Shown: positions 17,601 through 24,811 of the stretch, piece after piece
How positions within the stretch are numbered: the first letter of the stretch is position 1
Layout of the letters: every line of letters starts with the position of its first letter
From: Chitinophaga barathri
Lineage (GTDB): Bacteria; Bacteroidota; Bacteroidia; Chitinophagales; Chitinophagaceae
Length of the DNA: 64,000 bases
Direction: 5' to 3'
Assembly: GCF_003807585.1 (NCBI RefSeq)
Contig: NZ_RMBX01000004.1
Location: 248,001-312,000 of the forward strand
Translations under genes and position numbers: made by a program
Notes under the pieces: model-generated
What the model saw: only the letters and a program-made list of their open reading frames with translations
Told to the model about the DNA's origin: nothing
The model's database searches: none

Positions 17601-20299
17601 CTGTTGAGCTTCAGGATGTATGTCCCGGTTTCCGGGTTATTATAGTCGTACGACGGGTAATTAAATATCTCATGCCAGCGGTATTCTTTGTAATTGAAAT
17701 ACAACAATCCCCCGTTGAATGTGCCGGTCAGGAAAACGTTTTCGCCGTTGATTACCAGTTTCTTTGGGTGCGGTGCATACCGCGAATTGACCTGGTCGTG
17801 CAGCACGGTGTGCCATAGATATTTTCCGTAGGGGTCGAGCTTCATGATAAAACTATAGGAACCCCAGATGTCCCCGTATATAGCTGTCCTCAGCATAACG
17901 GAATCGCCGTTCATGAAGTACATATATTTCAGTTCGCTGAAAGCGCCCGCGAGGTAGATATTCCCGTCTTGGTCCGTTTGTGTGGCGGTGATGCCGCCGC
18001 CTTTCATGTATACATACCATTTCAGCACGCTTTCACCGCTGTAATTGCCGGCATAGGAAGTGGTTCCTTCCGGCAGGTTAACAGTTACACCGTAGCGGCT
18101 GCCCAGCGTGGTGTGGCCGGTGAGCTCCGCCGCTACCAGGAAGCCGCCATCGGGCGCGGTCGCCATATCCTTTGTAGTTACGTTGCCGTCAGCAGAAGGC
18201 TGCGCGATATAACATACATCGGGGATGGTGTTTTTATCATAAATATTGACGGCGGGCATCGTAGCGGTGTCCCGGCAACCGTTGCGGCTAATAGCGGTGA
18301 GCGTTACGGTTTTCATGCCTGGGCTGGCATATGATACGGCTGGCGGATAACGTTCGCCGCTGCCGGTAATGCTGGCATCTTCGTTGAACTGCCATTGCAA
18401 ATGCGCGGCATCGCGGGAAAGGCTGTTGAACTTTACCGGTTCGCCCGGTGCGATATTCAGCATGTTTGCCTGGAAAGCCGCAGTGGTCTGTTCTACAGCG
18501 ATCATTATCTCACCGAAGGTTTTTGATACGTGTGGGGCATTGGGTATGGACGCCCTGATACGGTACGTACCGCTCCGTGATATGGGCCAGCTCGTGAAAG
18601 TAAGATCGCCGCCCTGCCCCAAGGCCCTGCCAAATACATTTTCCAGGCTGTCCACCAGTTCGTATACGATACCTGTTACGGACCGCTGGATAGTGAGGCT
18701 TACCGGCCCTGTTTTGCAGCGCAGGGGCGTCAGAAGGGTGACCGGCACTTCTTCCGGTTTCTCCAGGTACACAAATCCGGGAACCTGGCCTTTGCCGTTC
18801 TCGGTGATCAGGGTGATGTTGCCCGAAGCTCCGTCTTCTACCCTGGCGTGTACTTCAGAGGCGTTATTGTTTCCCCAGGCGTTGGAGCGCACGCCGCCAA
18901 AATATACCGCCTTCACACCAATACCGATGTTAAGCCCTTTGAGGATCACCTCGGTGCCTTTGGTGCCTTCCATCGGCCAGGCGGAATAAATTTCAAGCAG
19001 GGGTGTGAAATGGACGTATTGTGTAACGGTATCTGATTTTATCCCATTGGTTACGATCAGCGTAATCGTATCTGTTAGTTGTTTGGTGCTGCTCCGCTGG
19101 TAGCTGGCATTGTAGGAAGTGGCTATTTCCCGGCCGTTCAGCATCCAGCTGAACTGATATTTCGGAGACGACGCGTTCACCAGGTCCACCGTGTTGTCAA
19201 TATCATAACCGCTGGTATCCACGGTAAAAAATGCGCGGGGCTCCGGCATGCCGCCGCCGTTATATGCCTGCTCCAACAGCCCGTGGTCGCCGCCTGCCAG
19301 TATATAGCCTGAAGGAAACACCTGGAGGTCGTTGTGTGTATAGTTGGCGTACGTAAATCCTCCACTCCTTGGAAGAGGCTCCCATACTTTGCCGGAATCT
19401 GTGGTCTTATAGAGGGTATAGGGGTCGGAAGACAGGGCGATGGCCGTACTGGCATCCATAAACCTGACATCCTTTATAAATATGGAGGGGTAACGGGGAG
19501 CGGATAACGCGCGCCAGGTATCGCCGCCATCTTCGGTAAAAAACGATTGGGGGCCAGATGGGCCATTGGTGGCGTGCACAAATCCTTTTTGCGGTGTGAA
19601 GAAATGCACACCGGTGTTTGGCCCGCCATATACCGGCCCCAGCTTCCAGACGTATTCCGAAGCTTTATCTGTAATAAAATACAAGCCGGCGGAAGATTCC
19701 GTATAGGCCACGATGTGTGTGGCATCTATCAGCTGGATGTGATCAAGCCCGGATATCTCGTAAGTGAGCCACCAGCTAAGGCCGCCATTGTTTGTTTTCA
19801 ACAGCCCGTCCGGTGAAACGGCGTAGCCGGTAACCCTGTCCGGCAGAAAACATATGTCCTGCACCCCCTTGCTTTCCGGCAGCGGTGTGTACACCCGATT
19901 ACCATGTTGAACGAGTTTGTATTGATCTCCGCCGTCCGTGGAATAAAGGATAGCAGGTTCCAGCCCGTAATCACCATATACCAGCAGGGTATCTTTACTG
20001 AAAGCCTTCACCCCGCGGATATTAAACCCGAAAGTAAGGTTCACTGTATGAAATCCGTAGTTGACGTTGCCGGCAGTAATATATTTTTTGATATAGGTCT
20101 TGCCACTGTCTACCGTATAGCCGACCCATTTATTGGTGGCAAGATAACCGGTAGATGGAGAGAAGAAGTCAATCTTTTGAATACGGAGGTCTGCATCCTG
20201 ATCAAGGTACAGCTGTCTGACCTGTGCCTGAGTGGGGATTAAAAAACAAAACATTCCGAGCAACCATACTGAAATACGGAAATTGTAGAAAAAACTCAT
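14657..20299 (-). CDS. Giant T9SS cargo protein with Ig/PKD-like repeats and propellers
   Basis: An 1880-residue secreted protein. In order it has a signal peptide (about 1-25), YCF48/BNR-type propeller repeats to about 350 (TNNGGLSWW, TEDGGDTWRAL, TTDSGKVWEPL), an IPT/TIG domain near 440-510, a PKD-like segment, a second propeller rich in SGNTFLGGQ-type repeats near 690-1130, then a row of Ig-like domains that each begin with a CxG motif (TICPGEPL, LICQGRNG, VCQGAYI, ICYGTPV, LCKGQPA). The last about 80 residues are a T9SS type A sorting domain (LYPTPANSEITL through YSGNFVDADGKVTKIKFTKLKL). It is exported through T9SS and probably attached to the surface; likely role is adhesion or matrix. 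No T9SS machinery genes are in the window. Confidence 0.85.
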   Translation of the reverse strand: MSFFYNFRISVWLLGMFCFLIPTQAQVRQLYLDQDADLRIQKIDFFSPSTGYLATNKWVGYTVDSGKTYIKKYITAGNVNYGFHTVNLTFGFNIRGVKAFSKDTLLVYGDYGLEPAILYSTDGGDQYKLVQHGNRVYTPLPESKGVQDICFLPDRVTGYAVSPDGLLKTNNGGLSWWLTYEISGLDHIQLIDATHIVAYTESSAGLYFITDKASEYVWKLGPVYGGPNTGVHFFTPQKGFVHATNGPSGPQSFFTEDGGDTWRALSAPRYPSIFIKDVRFMDASTAIALSSDPYTLYKTTDSGKVWEPLPRSGGFTYANYTHNDLQVFPSGYILAGGDHGLLEQAYNGGGMPEPRAFFTVDTSGYDIDNTVDLVNASSPKYQFSWMLNGREIATSYNASYQRSSTKQLTDTITLIVTNGIKSDTVTQYVHFTPLLEIYSAWPMEGTKGTEVILKGLNIGIGVKAVYFGGVRSNAWGNNNASEVHARVEDGASGNITLITENGKGQVPGFVYLEKPEEVPVTLLTPLRCKTGPVSLTIQRSVTGIVYELVDSLENVFGRALGQGGDLTFTSWPISRSGTYRIRASIPNAPHVSKTFGEIMIAVEQTTAAFQANMLNIAPGEPVKFNSLSRDAAHLQWQFNEDASITGSGERYPPAVSYASPGMKTVTLTAISRNGCRDTATMPAVNIYDKNTIPDVCYIAQPSADGNVTTKDMATAPDGGFLVAAELTGHTTLGSRYGVTVNLPEGTTSYAGNYSGESVLKWYVYMKGGGITATQTDQDGNIYLAGAFSELKYMYFMNGDSVMLRTAIYGDIWGSYSFIMKLDPYGKYLWHTVLHDQVNSRYAPHPKKLVINGENVFLTGTFNGGLLYFNYKEYRWHEIFNYPSYDYNNPETGTYILKLNRDGDLQWGTHIKFDDGNNICKLEDIISDPSGNTFLGGQYEYGMEIYNAGRETYKSFKQSYPGNSTGFFMKYNSSGKAEWINTFNDSSFSSGSRIKSVVADADWKHFYLAGSTEANNYQAVIPHFITHSDGSTIEVRDSTQGFAVYKFDDKGKYRWHNASYATYYARGGTVVLKNQELLVTGFLALNGIADTTFRLTSRDGNHKEVRLMDSEFFVARYDTAGVLKKISKSGRSMDLWHVPDHFLNAGENNFLFGGSVRMYYEGPTSMFNMPVNNPGNVFMKTNLDFCMDEQPPVADAGMDTAACPGTTVRIGTAQATPGYRYYWTSIPTGFVSREPNPLVSPSRPTMYYLTVTAGNGVTAGDSVLVRLKGMPFLGPDTTICPGEPLTIGVADEGGTYEWSTNGSAFITGPSKLSISIPDTTQYIIKAINAGSCTGTRYDTLQVNIKSPLPPSVTLAIPDTLICQGRNGVFRATPANTGIAPKYKWIRNGMPTPPRDETDEFYHIYNMTDSVERVKVRMTTTNGCGDTVTVESNEITLRLIKEITPSVTIAVSDTGVCQGAYISFSANIRNEGTNTRYDWKVNGVSKTWLSNFEMQAHNNDVVTLTVTTQGYCNTLTLFSDTIVVKANDFQAPVKITVTKDQICYGTPVTFTAVSESPRKPLHYKWMLRGNQVGENLPYFTTSTLSPESDVYVIVSDQTPCGLKVSQSNTIRVAVEAFFPEVSLSVQDKMLCKGQPAIYNATATEGARSPVFEWKKNGIAVGNNEMQYTNSTPANGDVVTVEFYDAASCHMERAASQPVTIQVLPHTSPKVTISGKTTLFSGDATVLTASVEPGMDIYGYVWEISNGGGWNYFPNENRSTFSYRPTDQASVIRCMVAGVAACPADYYSNILEFTLLNGDNSREVQLYPTPANSEITLRIIGDGSWVNFYITDMIGNRMLEKNIQGLRGTMTINISSLTNGLYSGNFVDADGKVTKIKFTKLKL

Positions 20300-20351
20300 A
20301 TGTATTATTCTGAGGTATAGGAAATCGTCGGTCTGGCCTCCGTTTAACTCG

Positions 20352-20359
20352 CAAATTTA
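20352..20359 (-). promoter_or_regulatory. Possible -7 promoter element of the T9SS protein gene
   Basis: The minus strand reads TAAATTTG, an exact TAnnTTTG match, 53 bases upstream of the start at 20299. No clear -33 element was found. Confidence 0.4.
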
Positions 20360-20720
20360 AGTAATCGCAGGCGGAATAGAAAGGCGGGTAGGGGAATGAT
20401 CCACTTCTGGATGAACCCCATTACTTCCCAATGACTGAGATATTGCTCCGTAATGAAATTTCATACTATTCAATGGAACTATTTCTCCTGCTATAGTCAA
20501 GTAAGAAGTCCGCTATTTGAAATGTTTCCGGCATGTCGGAATTCAATGGCATGTTGCGCCGGATTAGCGCACCTACCCGATAGGTCAGTTCTCTACCATC
20601 AAAAGGCATGCATAGATAATCGTCGAGCCCGGCAGCAAAAAGGGGCGCTTTATGTAAATAATAAAGTTCCCCGGTTTGCCTAATAAACCGGATGACAACG
20701 CGAGAATACGGAAATATTTA

Positions 20721-20748
20721 ATTTTGACGTAATTATTTACGTCAAAAT
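20721..20748. promoter_or_regulatory. Perfect 12-bp palindrome, operator-like
   Basis: ATTTTGACGTAA (20721-20732) and its exact reverse complement (20737-20748) flank a TTAT spacer. It lies 84 bases before the SEFIR gene. It is AT-rich and lacks a T tract next to it, so an operator for a dimeric regulator is more plausible than a terminator; the regulator is unknown. Confidence 0.5.
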
Positions 20749-20831
20749 GCTGCATTTTTTCATCATTTTCGTAGCGTGTCACCAAATTTGAACAATGCAT
20801 CTGGTGTGAAAGGATAGAAAAAAATTCTAGA

Positions 20832-21548
20832 ATGACGTACAAAAATTTAGTTCCTGCAACAGTATTTATTTCATATAGCTGGACGACCCCTGAACATCAG
20901 GATTGGGTGACCAGTCTTGCAACAAGGCTAATGCAAGATGGCGTAGAAGTTAAGTTTGATAAGTGGGAATTGAAAGAGGGCCATAATAAGTACATCTTTA
21001 TGGAAACTATGGTTACATCTGAAGAAATAGATAAAGTTCTTATTGTTGTCGATAAGGAATATGCTAAGCGTGCGGATGAAAGAAAGGGAGGTGTTGGAAC
21101 AGAAACCCTTATTATTACGCCAAAAGTATATGAAAATGTTAAACAGGAAAAGTTTATACCACTTGTAAGAGAAATAAATGATGAAGGGAAAGCTTATCTG
21201 CCGGCATATCTTGACGGCAGGATATATATAGATTTTTGTAACCAGGAACAGTTCGAGACGAGCTATGAAAGACTGCTTCGTAATATTTATAATCGACCTG
21301 AACATAGCAAACCGAAGAAAGGGCAACCGCCAGGCTATTTGACAGAGGAAACCCCAATGCATTTCAGAACGACAACTATGGTTCGGGCTTTGGATGTTCA
21401 AGTTGATAAACATCCAAGTCGCGTTGAAAGGTCATTCGGCGAATTTCTGGAAGAGTACATTGGGAATCTGATGGATTTCGTTGTTCCTGAAGAAACAGAA
21501 AAAACAATTGAAGCTGTGGGTGCCAGAGTATTGGATATCTTTTCGTAG
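20832..21548 (+). CDS. SEFIR/TIR-like domain protein, N-terminal part before in-frame TAG
   Basis: A 238-residue product containing a SEFIR domain, the TIR-related fold found in IL-17 receptor signalling and in bacterial proteins. The domain covers about residues 9-155: VFISYSW at the start, DGVEVKFDKWELKEGHN, the FMETMV helix, VLIVVDKEYAKRADERKGGVGTET and FIPLVRE. The reading frame ends in TAG at 21546-21548 but continues open in the same frame for another 245 codons. Full-length relatives recalled are about 450-500 residues, with a helical C-terminal part, which matches the combined frame (483 sense codons). The gene is AT-rich compared with its neighbours and lies next to two tRNA genes. 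Bacterial TIR/SEFIR proteins may act in phage defence; that is inference here. Confidence 0.75.
   Translation: MTYKNLVPATVFISYSWTTPEHQDWVTSLATRLMQDGVEVKFDKWELKEGHNKYIFMETMVTSEEIDKVLIVVDKEYAKRADERKGGVGTETLIITPKVYENVKQEKFIPLVREINDEGKAYLPAYLDGRIYIDFCNQEQFETSYERLLRNIYNRPEHSKPKKGQPPGYLTEETPMHFRTTTMVRALDVQVDKHPSRVERSFGEFLEEYIGNLMDFVVPEETEKTIEAVGARVLDIFS
21546..21548 (+). other. In-frame amber codon interrupting the SEFIR gene
   Basis: The codons around it read TTT TCG TAG TAT TCA CTG; the frame is open on both sides. The first in-frame ATG after it is 397 bases downstream at 21945. A single-base substitution, sequencing error, or programmed readthrough could each explain this. Confidence 0.85.
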
Positions 21549-21581
21549 TATTCACTGCTGAAACAAGACTATGTTACCTAT

Positions 21582-22283
21582 TTGGAGAAGTTATTTAAAA
21601 GTGGGATTTCGTTTGATTCAGATATAGTACTTCGTTTTTTTGAAAAACTATTCCATGCCAAAGATCCACCGGAAACAAATGGACATACATCACAGCGATA
21701 CCGATATGAACATTTCGTTTTGATTACGGAAGAGATTTTTCTTTATACCGTTACTATTTCTGTAAAATACAACAAATATGATCTGTTAGCTGATATCTTT
21801 CATTCAAGATATCTTCTTTCGAGAGATGGCAGATCAAATGATCCGGAAAGTTTTTCAGCCTTCAATGAAAGTTATCGTCTCATCGATGATTATTATAAGA
21901 AATTAAAGGGCAATAATTATTTCAGCGTACAGGCCGAAATAATTATGAATCATTTGAGTACCGGAATCACCCGGCAGCAAATAGTAGAGGCGGATTTACT
22001 ATGTTATTATATCGCGAGCATAAGAGGCGGCTATTATTTTCCAAGGACGTATGTGTATAGGGACGAATATAGCCGCAATTTTGAGTTTTTTAATAGACTG
22101 GTTTCACGGAAGCATTTTGAGAAAGTAAAAGATGTCTTTGATGTAGAAAATACTGACGAATTATTGGAGAAGTTAGCAGAGTTAAATGCAAGGGGGCCTC
22201 AAAGGGGATATCCCGCATCTTTTAGTAAGATACCCGCTCCAGAATGGTTTATAAAGAATGAAGAAATTGGGAAATCGAGATAA
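21582..22283 (+). CDS. C-terminal helical part of the SEFIR protein, in frame after TAG
   Basis: A 233-residue open frame from a TTG at 21582, in the same frame as the SEFIR gene with no stop other than the single TAG; the frame is open from 21549. The sequence is a helical, tyrosine- and aspartate-rich region (FVLITEEIFLYTVTISVKYNKYDLLADIFHSRYLL; ADLLCYYIASIRGGYYFPRTY), which matches the C-terminal half of other bacterial SEFIR proteins as recalled. No ATG start and no ribosome-binding site are seen near 21582, so independent translation is doubtful. It is either the read-through half of one protein or a pseudogene remnant. Confidence 0.6.
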   Translation: MEKLFKSGISFDSDIVLRFFEKLFHAKDPPETNGHTSQRYRYEHFVLITEEIFLYTVTISVKYNKYDLLADIFHSRYLLSRDGRSNDPESFSAFNESYRLIDDYYKKLKGNNYFSVQAEIIMNHLSTGITRQQIVEADLLCYYIASIRGGYYFPRTYVYRDEYSRNFEFFNRLVSRKHFEKVKDVFDVENTDELLEKLAELNARGPQRGYPASFSKIPAPEWFIKNEEIGKSR

Positions 22284-22476
22284 GCAATTTTATGGAACGC
22301 TGTTCGGTAGAATTAATTTGAAGTATAACCGGCAAGAATAGATTAACTTTAATAAAACCTAGTTCTTTACTTCTCGCAAAAACTCAGTCAAAAAGTTTGC
22401 TTGCAAATTGTTTGAAATTCTCCTGAAAACAATAAAGGCCTCCTCACGGAAGCCTCTATAACTATTTGGTATTCAG
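22284..22476. other. AT-rich spacer between the SEFIR gene and the tRNA genes
   Basis: 193 bases without a gene. The only structure noted is the terminator hairpin at 22436-22455. No integrase or repeated tRNA end was seen here. Confidence 0.6.
22436..22455 (-). terminator. Terminator of the tRNA operon
   Basis: An 8-bp stem with one mismatch (22436-22443 with 22448-22455, loop TCAC) lies just past tRNA-Leu in its direction of transcription. On the minus strand it is followed by a T-rich stretch. Confidence 0.55.
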
Positions 22477-22562
22477 TACCCGGGACGGGAGTCGAACCCG
22501 TACGAGCCTTGCAGCTCACAGGATTTTAAGTCCGGCGTGTCTACCAATTCCACCACCCGGGT
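22477..22562 (-). tRNA. tRNA-Leu (anticodon TAA)
   Basis: An 86-base tRNA with a long variable arm. The acceptor stem is ACCCGGG/CCCGGGT with discriminator A, and the anticodon loop CTTAAAA gives TAA. The T-arm GGTTCGACTCCC is standard. The 3' CCA is not encoded. It is the downstream gene of a two-tRNA operon. Confidence 0.93.
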
Positions 22563-22658
22563 ATCCTGCCTTGTAAATGTAGACATTTGTAAACATTCAC
22601 AAAGAACTTTAAACAAAAATTCCAAACCGCTTGTGACAGTTTGGAACCTTCATAATGG

Positions 22659-22731
<73 letters not shown>

Positions 22732-22765
22732 ATTACTGTATAAGAACTTTTTTCTGTTGGGATTG

Positions 22766-22795
22766 CAAAGATAGGAATTGTTTACAATCTGCAAA
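22766..22795 (-). promoter_or_regulatory. Promoter of the tRNA-Gly/tRNA-Leu operon
   Basis: On the minus strand TTTG (22792-22795) is followed after 18 bases by TATCTTTG (22766-22773), matching the Bacteroidota TTTG...TAnnTTTG promoter, with the -7 element 34 bases before the first tRNA base. Confidence 0.65.
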
Positions 22796-22807
22796 GTATT
22801 TTTTTAT

Positions 22808-23638
22808 CTATTGAAAAAATTCATACGTGTATCGTACCATGCCCAGCAGCTCTTTCCCTTTACCATAGCAGTCTTCCCGCGCCGGCAATCCCTTTTCGTC
22901 ATAGCTGTATTTCCATACCAGGTAGTCCCCCGTTTCAATGTTCACCACCGTCATTTGCGCCAGCCTGCCGCTGCCGTCGTACTCAAAATTATAGTCCGGC
23001 AGCATCCTTTTGCGGCTCGGGTGGTAGCGCAGCACGTCGGTAAGCCGGCCCTGCGCATCGTAGTTGTAATACACGCGCTGGCGGCCCGGGGCGGCTTCTT
23101 CGGTTACGCGGCCGCTGGTATCTGTTTTGAATACCACGATGCTGCTGTCCAGCCCTTCTTTTTTGATCACCAGCTGAGCCAGCCGGCCCGTACTGTCATA
23201 TACAAAGCGGCGTTTTTCCGAGGTGCGGAACTTGTCTTCCGTTCCCCTGGAGCCCGCCTGGATCTCCGCCAGGGCGCCTTCGGGGGTATACTGGTACTGC
23301 ATCGTGCTGATGTTGTTCAGCGTGCTATCCACCGTGCGGGTAAGGCGGCCGGAGGCGGAAAAGGTGGAGGTGAGTACGGATTTGCCGCTCACGCTGCTCT
23401 GCGTCACCGCCCGCAGCTGCCGGAAAGTGGCGTTGGTACCGCGGATGCAGATGAAGTCATTGTCCGTTTCCTGGTTGGCATCCAGCGTTTTAACGTGCTG
23501 GAAGCTCACTTTGTTGGTTTTGAACAGGGCCATGGTAGCCGCCGTCTGGGCGGTGTTGTACACGTCCTGGTAATAATACTGGGCCCGGGCGGCAGTGCCC
23601 AGGGCCAAAAGGAGAAGTATGGTGGTCAGTTTACGCAT
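22808..23638 (-). CDS. Secreted protein with YD/RHS-like repeats
   Basis: A 276-residue protein with a clear signal peptide (RKLTTILLLLALGTAARA, cut near residue 20). The mature part carries short repeats of the form YDxxGRLxxL/V (FVYDSTGRLAQLVIKK, NYDAQGRLTDVLRY, EYDGSGRLAQMTV, SYDEKGLPARED), the YD-repeat style of RHS proteins but much shorter. Function is unknown; it may be a periplasmic or surface beta-strand protein. The ATG at 23638 is preferred because it begins the signal peptide; a longer frame from 23698 lacks support. It is divergent from the first DUF3667 gene. Confidence 0.75.
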   Translation of the reverse strand: MRKLTTILLLLALGTAARAQYYYQDVYNTAQTAATMALFKTNKVSFQHVKTLDANQETDNDFICIRGTNATFRQLRAVTQSSVSGKSVLTSTFSASGRLTRTVDSTLNNISTMQYQYTPEGALAEIQAGSRGTEDKFRTSEKRRFVYDSTGRLAQLVIKKEGLDSSIVVFKTDTSGRVTEEAAPGRQRVYYNYDAQGRLTDVLRYHPSRKRMLPDYNFEYDGSGRLAQMTVVNIETGDYLVWKYSYDEKGLPAREDCYGKGKELLGMVRYTYEFFQ

Positions 23639-23656
23639 GTTTGGCTTCGATGATCG

Positions 23657-23664
23657 CAAAAGTA
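23657..23664 (-). promoter_or_regulatory. Possible -7 promoter element of the YD-repeat protein gene
   Basis: The minus strand reads TACTTTTG, an exact TAnnTTTG match, 18 bases before the start at 23638. The spacing is short and no -33 TTTG fits well. Confidence 0.35.
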
Positions 23665-23750
23665 CTAACGTTCCGGGCAATTTAAAACGTATATGCATGA
23701 GAATAATTCATAAATCTATATCTTTAACCGTCCTAAACCTGCGAACCAGT

Positions 23751-24758
23751 TTGAAAACACAGCATATCAGAAAAGACAAAAACTGCCTTAACTGCGGCCA
23801 CGACGTGCCGGACCGTTTTTGCGGCCATTGCGGGCAGGAAAATGTGGAAACTAAGGAATCTTTCGGCCACCTCGTGAGCCACTTTTTCCAGGACATCACC
23901 CACTACGATTCCAAACTCCTGCTCACGCTCAAATACCTCTTTTTTTACCCCGGCCACCTCACCAAAATGTATATGCAGGGCCACCGGATGGATTATGTGA
24001 ACCCCATACGGCTGTATGTGTTCACCTCGTTCGTGTTTTTCCTCATGCTCAGTTTTGTACAGGAGGGGCATAACCCCTACGACCGTCACCGCAAGGAGCC
24101 TACCACCCGAATGGTGTTCGACACCACCGGCACCAGGCTGCAGCAGGCGCTGGACAGTGGAAAGGTAGAGGCGGACGAGATCGAAAAAACCAAAGCGGCC
24201 ATCGCGGTGATGCGGACGATGCGGGAGCTCTCTCATGATACCACCGGCCGCGCCACTGCCCGATACGATTCCCTGCAGGCCGCCGTGCCCGAAAATGAAA
24301 AACATGGTTTTATCCTCCGCAATTTCCTCCACCGCTATTATGAAATGCAGGACAAATACGGGGAAAATGTACAGGACGTGATCCGCGACAAGATGGCGCA
24401 CAACTATCCCAAGCTCATGTTCCTGCTGCTGCCGTTCTTCGCGCTGCTGCTCAAATGGTTCTATTTCAGGAAAGCCCATTATTACGCGGATCATGCCATC
24501 TTCGCCATACACATGCATACCTTCATTTTTATGACCGGTATCATCGCCGTGCTGCTGAACCTCCTGCTGCACAGCGATAGTGTCTATGCCTGGTTCATGA
24601 TACCGGTGTATATTTATTTTGTGTTCGCATTGCGCAATACCTATGCCGTATCGTTCGGCATCGCCCTGCTGGATTCTGTGCTCATATTGATCTGTTATGC
24701 GCTGGGTACCCTGATTGTCGCTTTGTTGTTCCTGTTGCTTATTTTCGCGATAGCATAG
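23751..24758 (+). CDS. DUF3667 membrane protein with zinc ribbon, copy 1
   Basis: A 335-residue protein with an N-terminal zinc-ribbon (C12, C15, C24, C27: CLNC...FCGHC) followed by the DUF3667 region SHFFQDITHYDSKLLLTLKYLFFYPG and several membrane segments near the middle and C-terminus. The function is unknown. The TTG start is chosen because the neighbouring paralogue must also begin at a TTG at the same alignment position; an upstream ATG at 23697 would add 18 residues. It is separated from copy 2 by 53 bases and aligns with it closely, so the pair arose by tandem duplication. Alternatives for the start remain open. Confidence 0.78.
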   Translation: MKTQHIRKDKNCLNCGHDVPDRFCGHCGQENVETKESFGHLVSHFFQDITHYDSKLLLTLKYLFFYPGHLTKMYMQGHRMDYVNPIRLYVFTSFVFFLMLSFVQEGHNPYDRHRKEPTTRMVFDTTGTRLQQALDSGKVEADEIEKTKAAIAVMRTMRELSHDTTGRATARYDSLQAAVPENEKHGFILRNFLHRYYEMQDKYGENVQDVIRDKMAHNYPKLMFLLLPFFALLLKWFYFRKAHYYADHAIFAIHMHTFIFMTGIIAVLLNLLLHSDSVYAWFMIPVYIYFVFALRNTYAVSFGIALLDSVLILICYALGTLIVALLFLLLIFAIA

Positions 24759-24811
24759 TTGATGGATGTCAAGATCTGAATCGTTCATTATCCTAAACCC
24801 GGATTATAGCT

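Larger units (their letters stand above)
20300..20831. other. 532-bp AT-rich intergenic region without a convincing gene
   Basis: Between the T9SS gene and the SEFIR gene. Short open frames here have no recognisable composition or start context. It contains a 7-bp hairpin (20671-20677 with 20685-20691), a 12-bp perfect palindrome (20721-20748, separate entry), and the putative promoter of the T9SS gene. Nothing else is seen. Confidence 0.6.

Noticed and set aside
20453..20683. Possible small gene before the SEFIR gene
   Set aside because: No family composition, promoter or ribosome-binding site; the region contains hairpins and looks non-coding.
22477..22562. Phage attachment site at the tRNA-Leu 3' end
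   Set aside because: No second copy of the tRNA end or integrase gene was seen in the window.
22778..23653. Plus-strand frame of 291 codons opposite the YD-repeat protein
   Set aside because: The minus strand has a signal peptide and repeat motifs; the plus frame has none and is rich in low-complexity residues.
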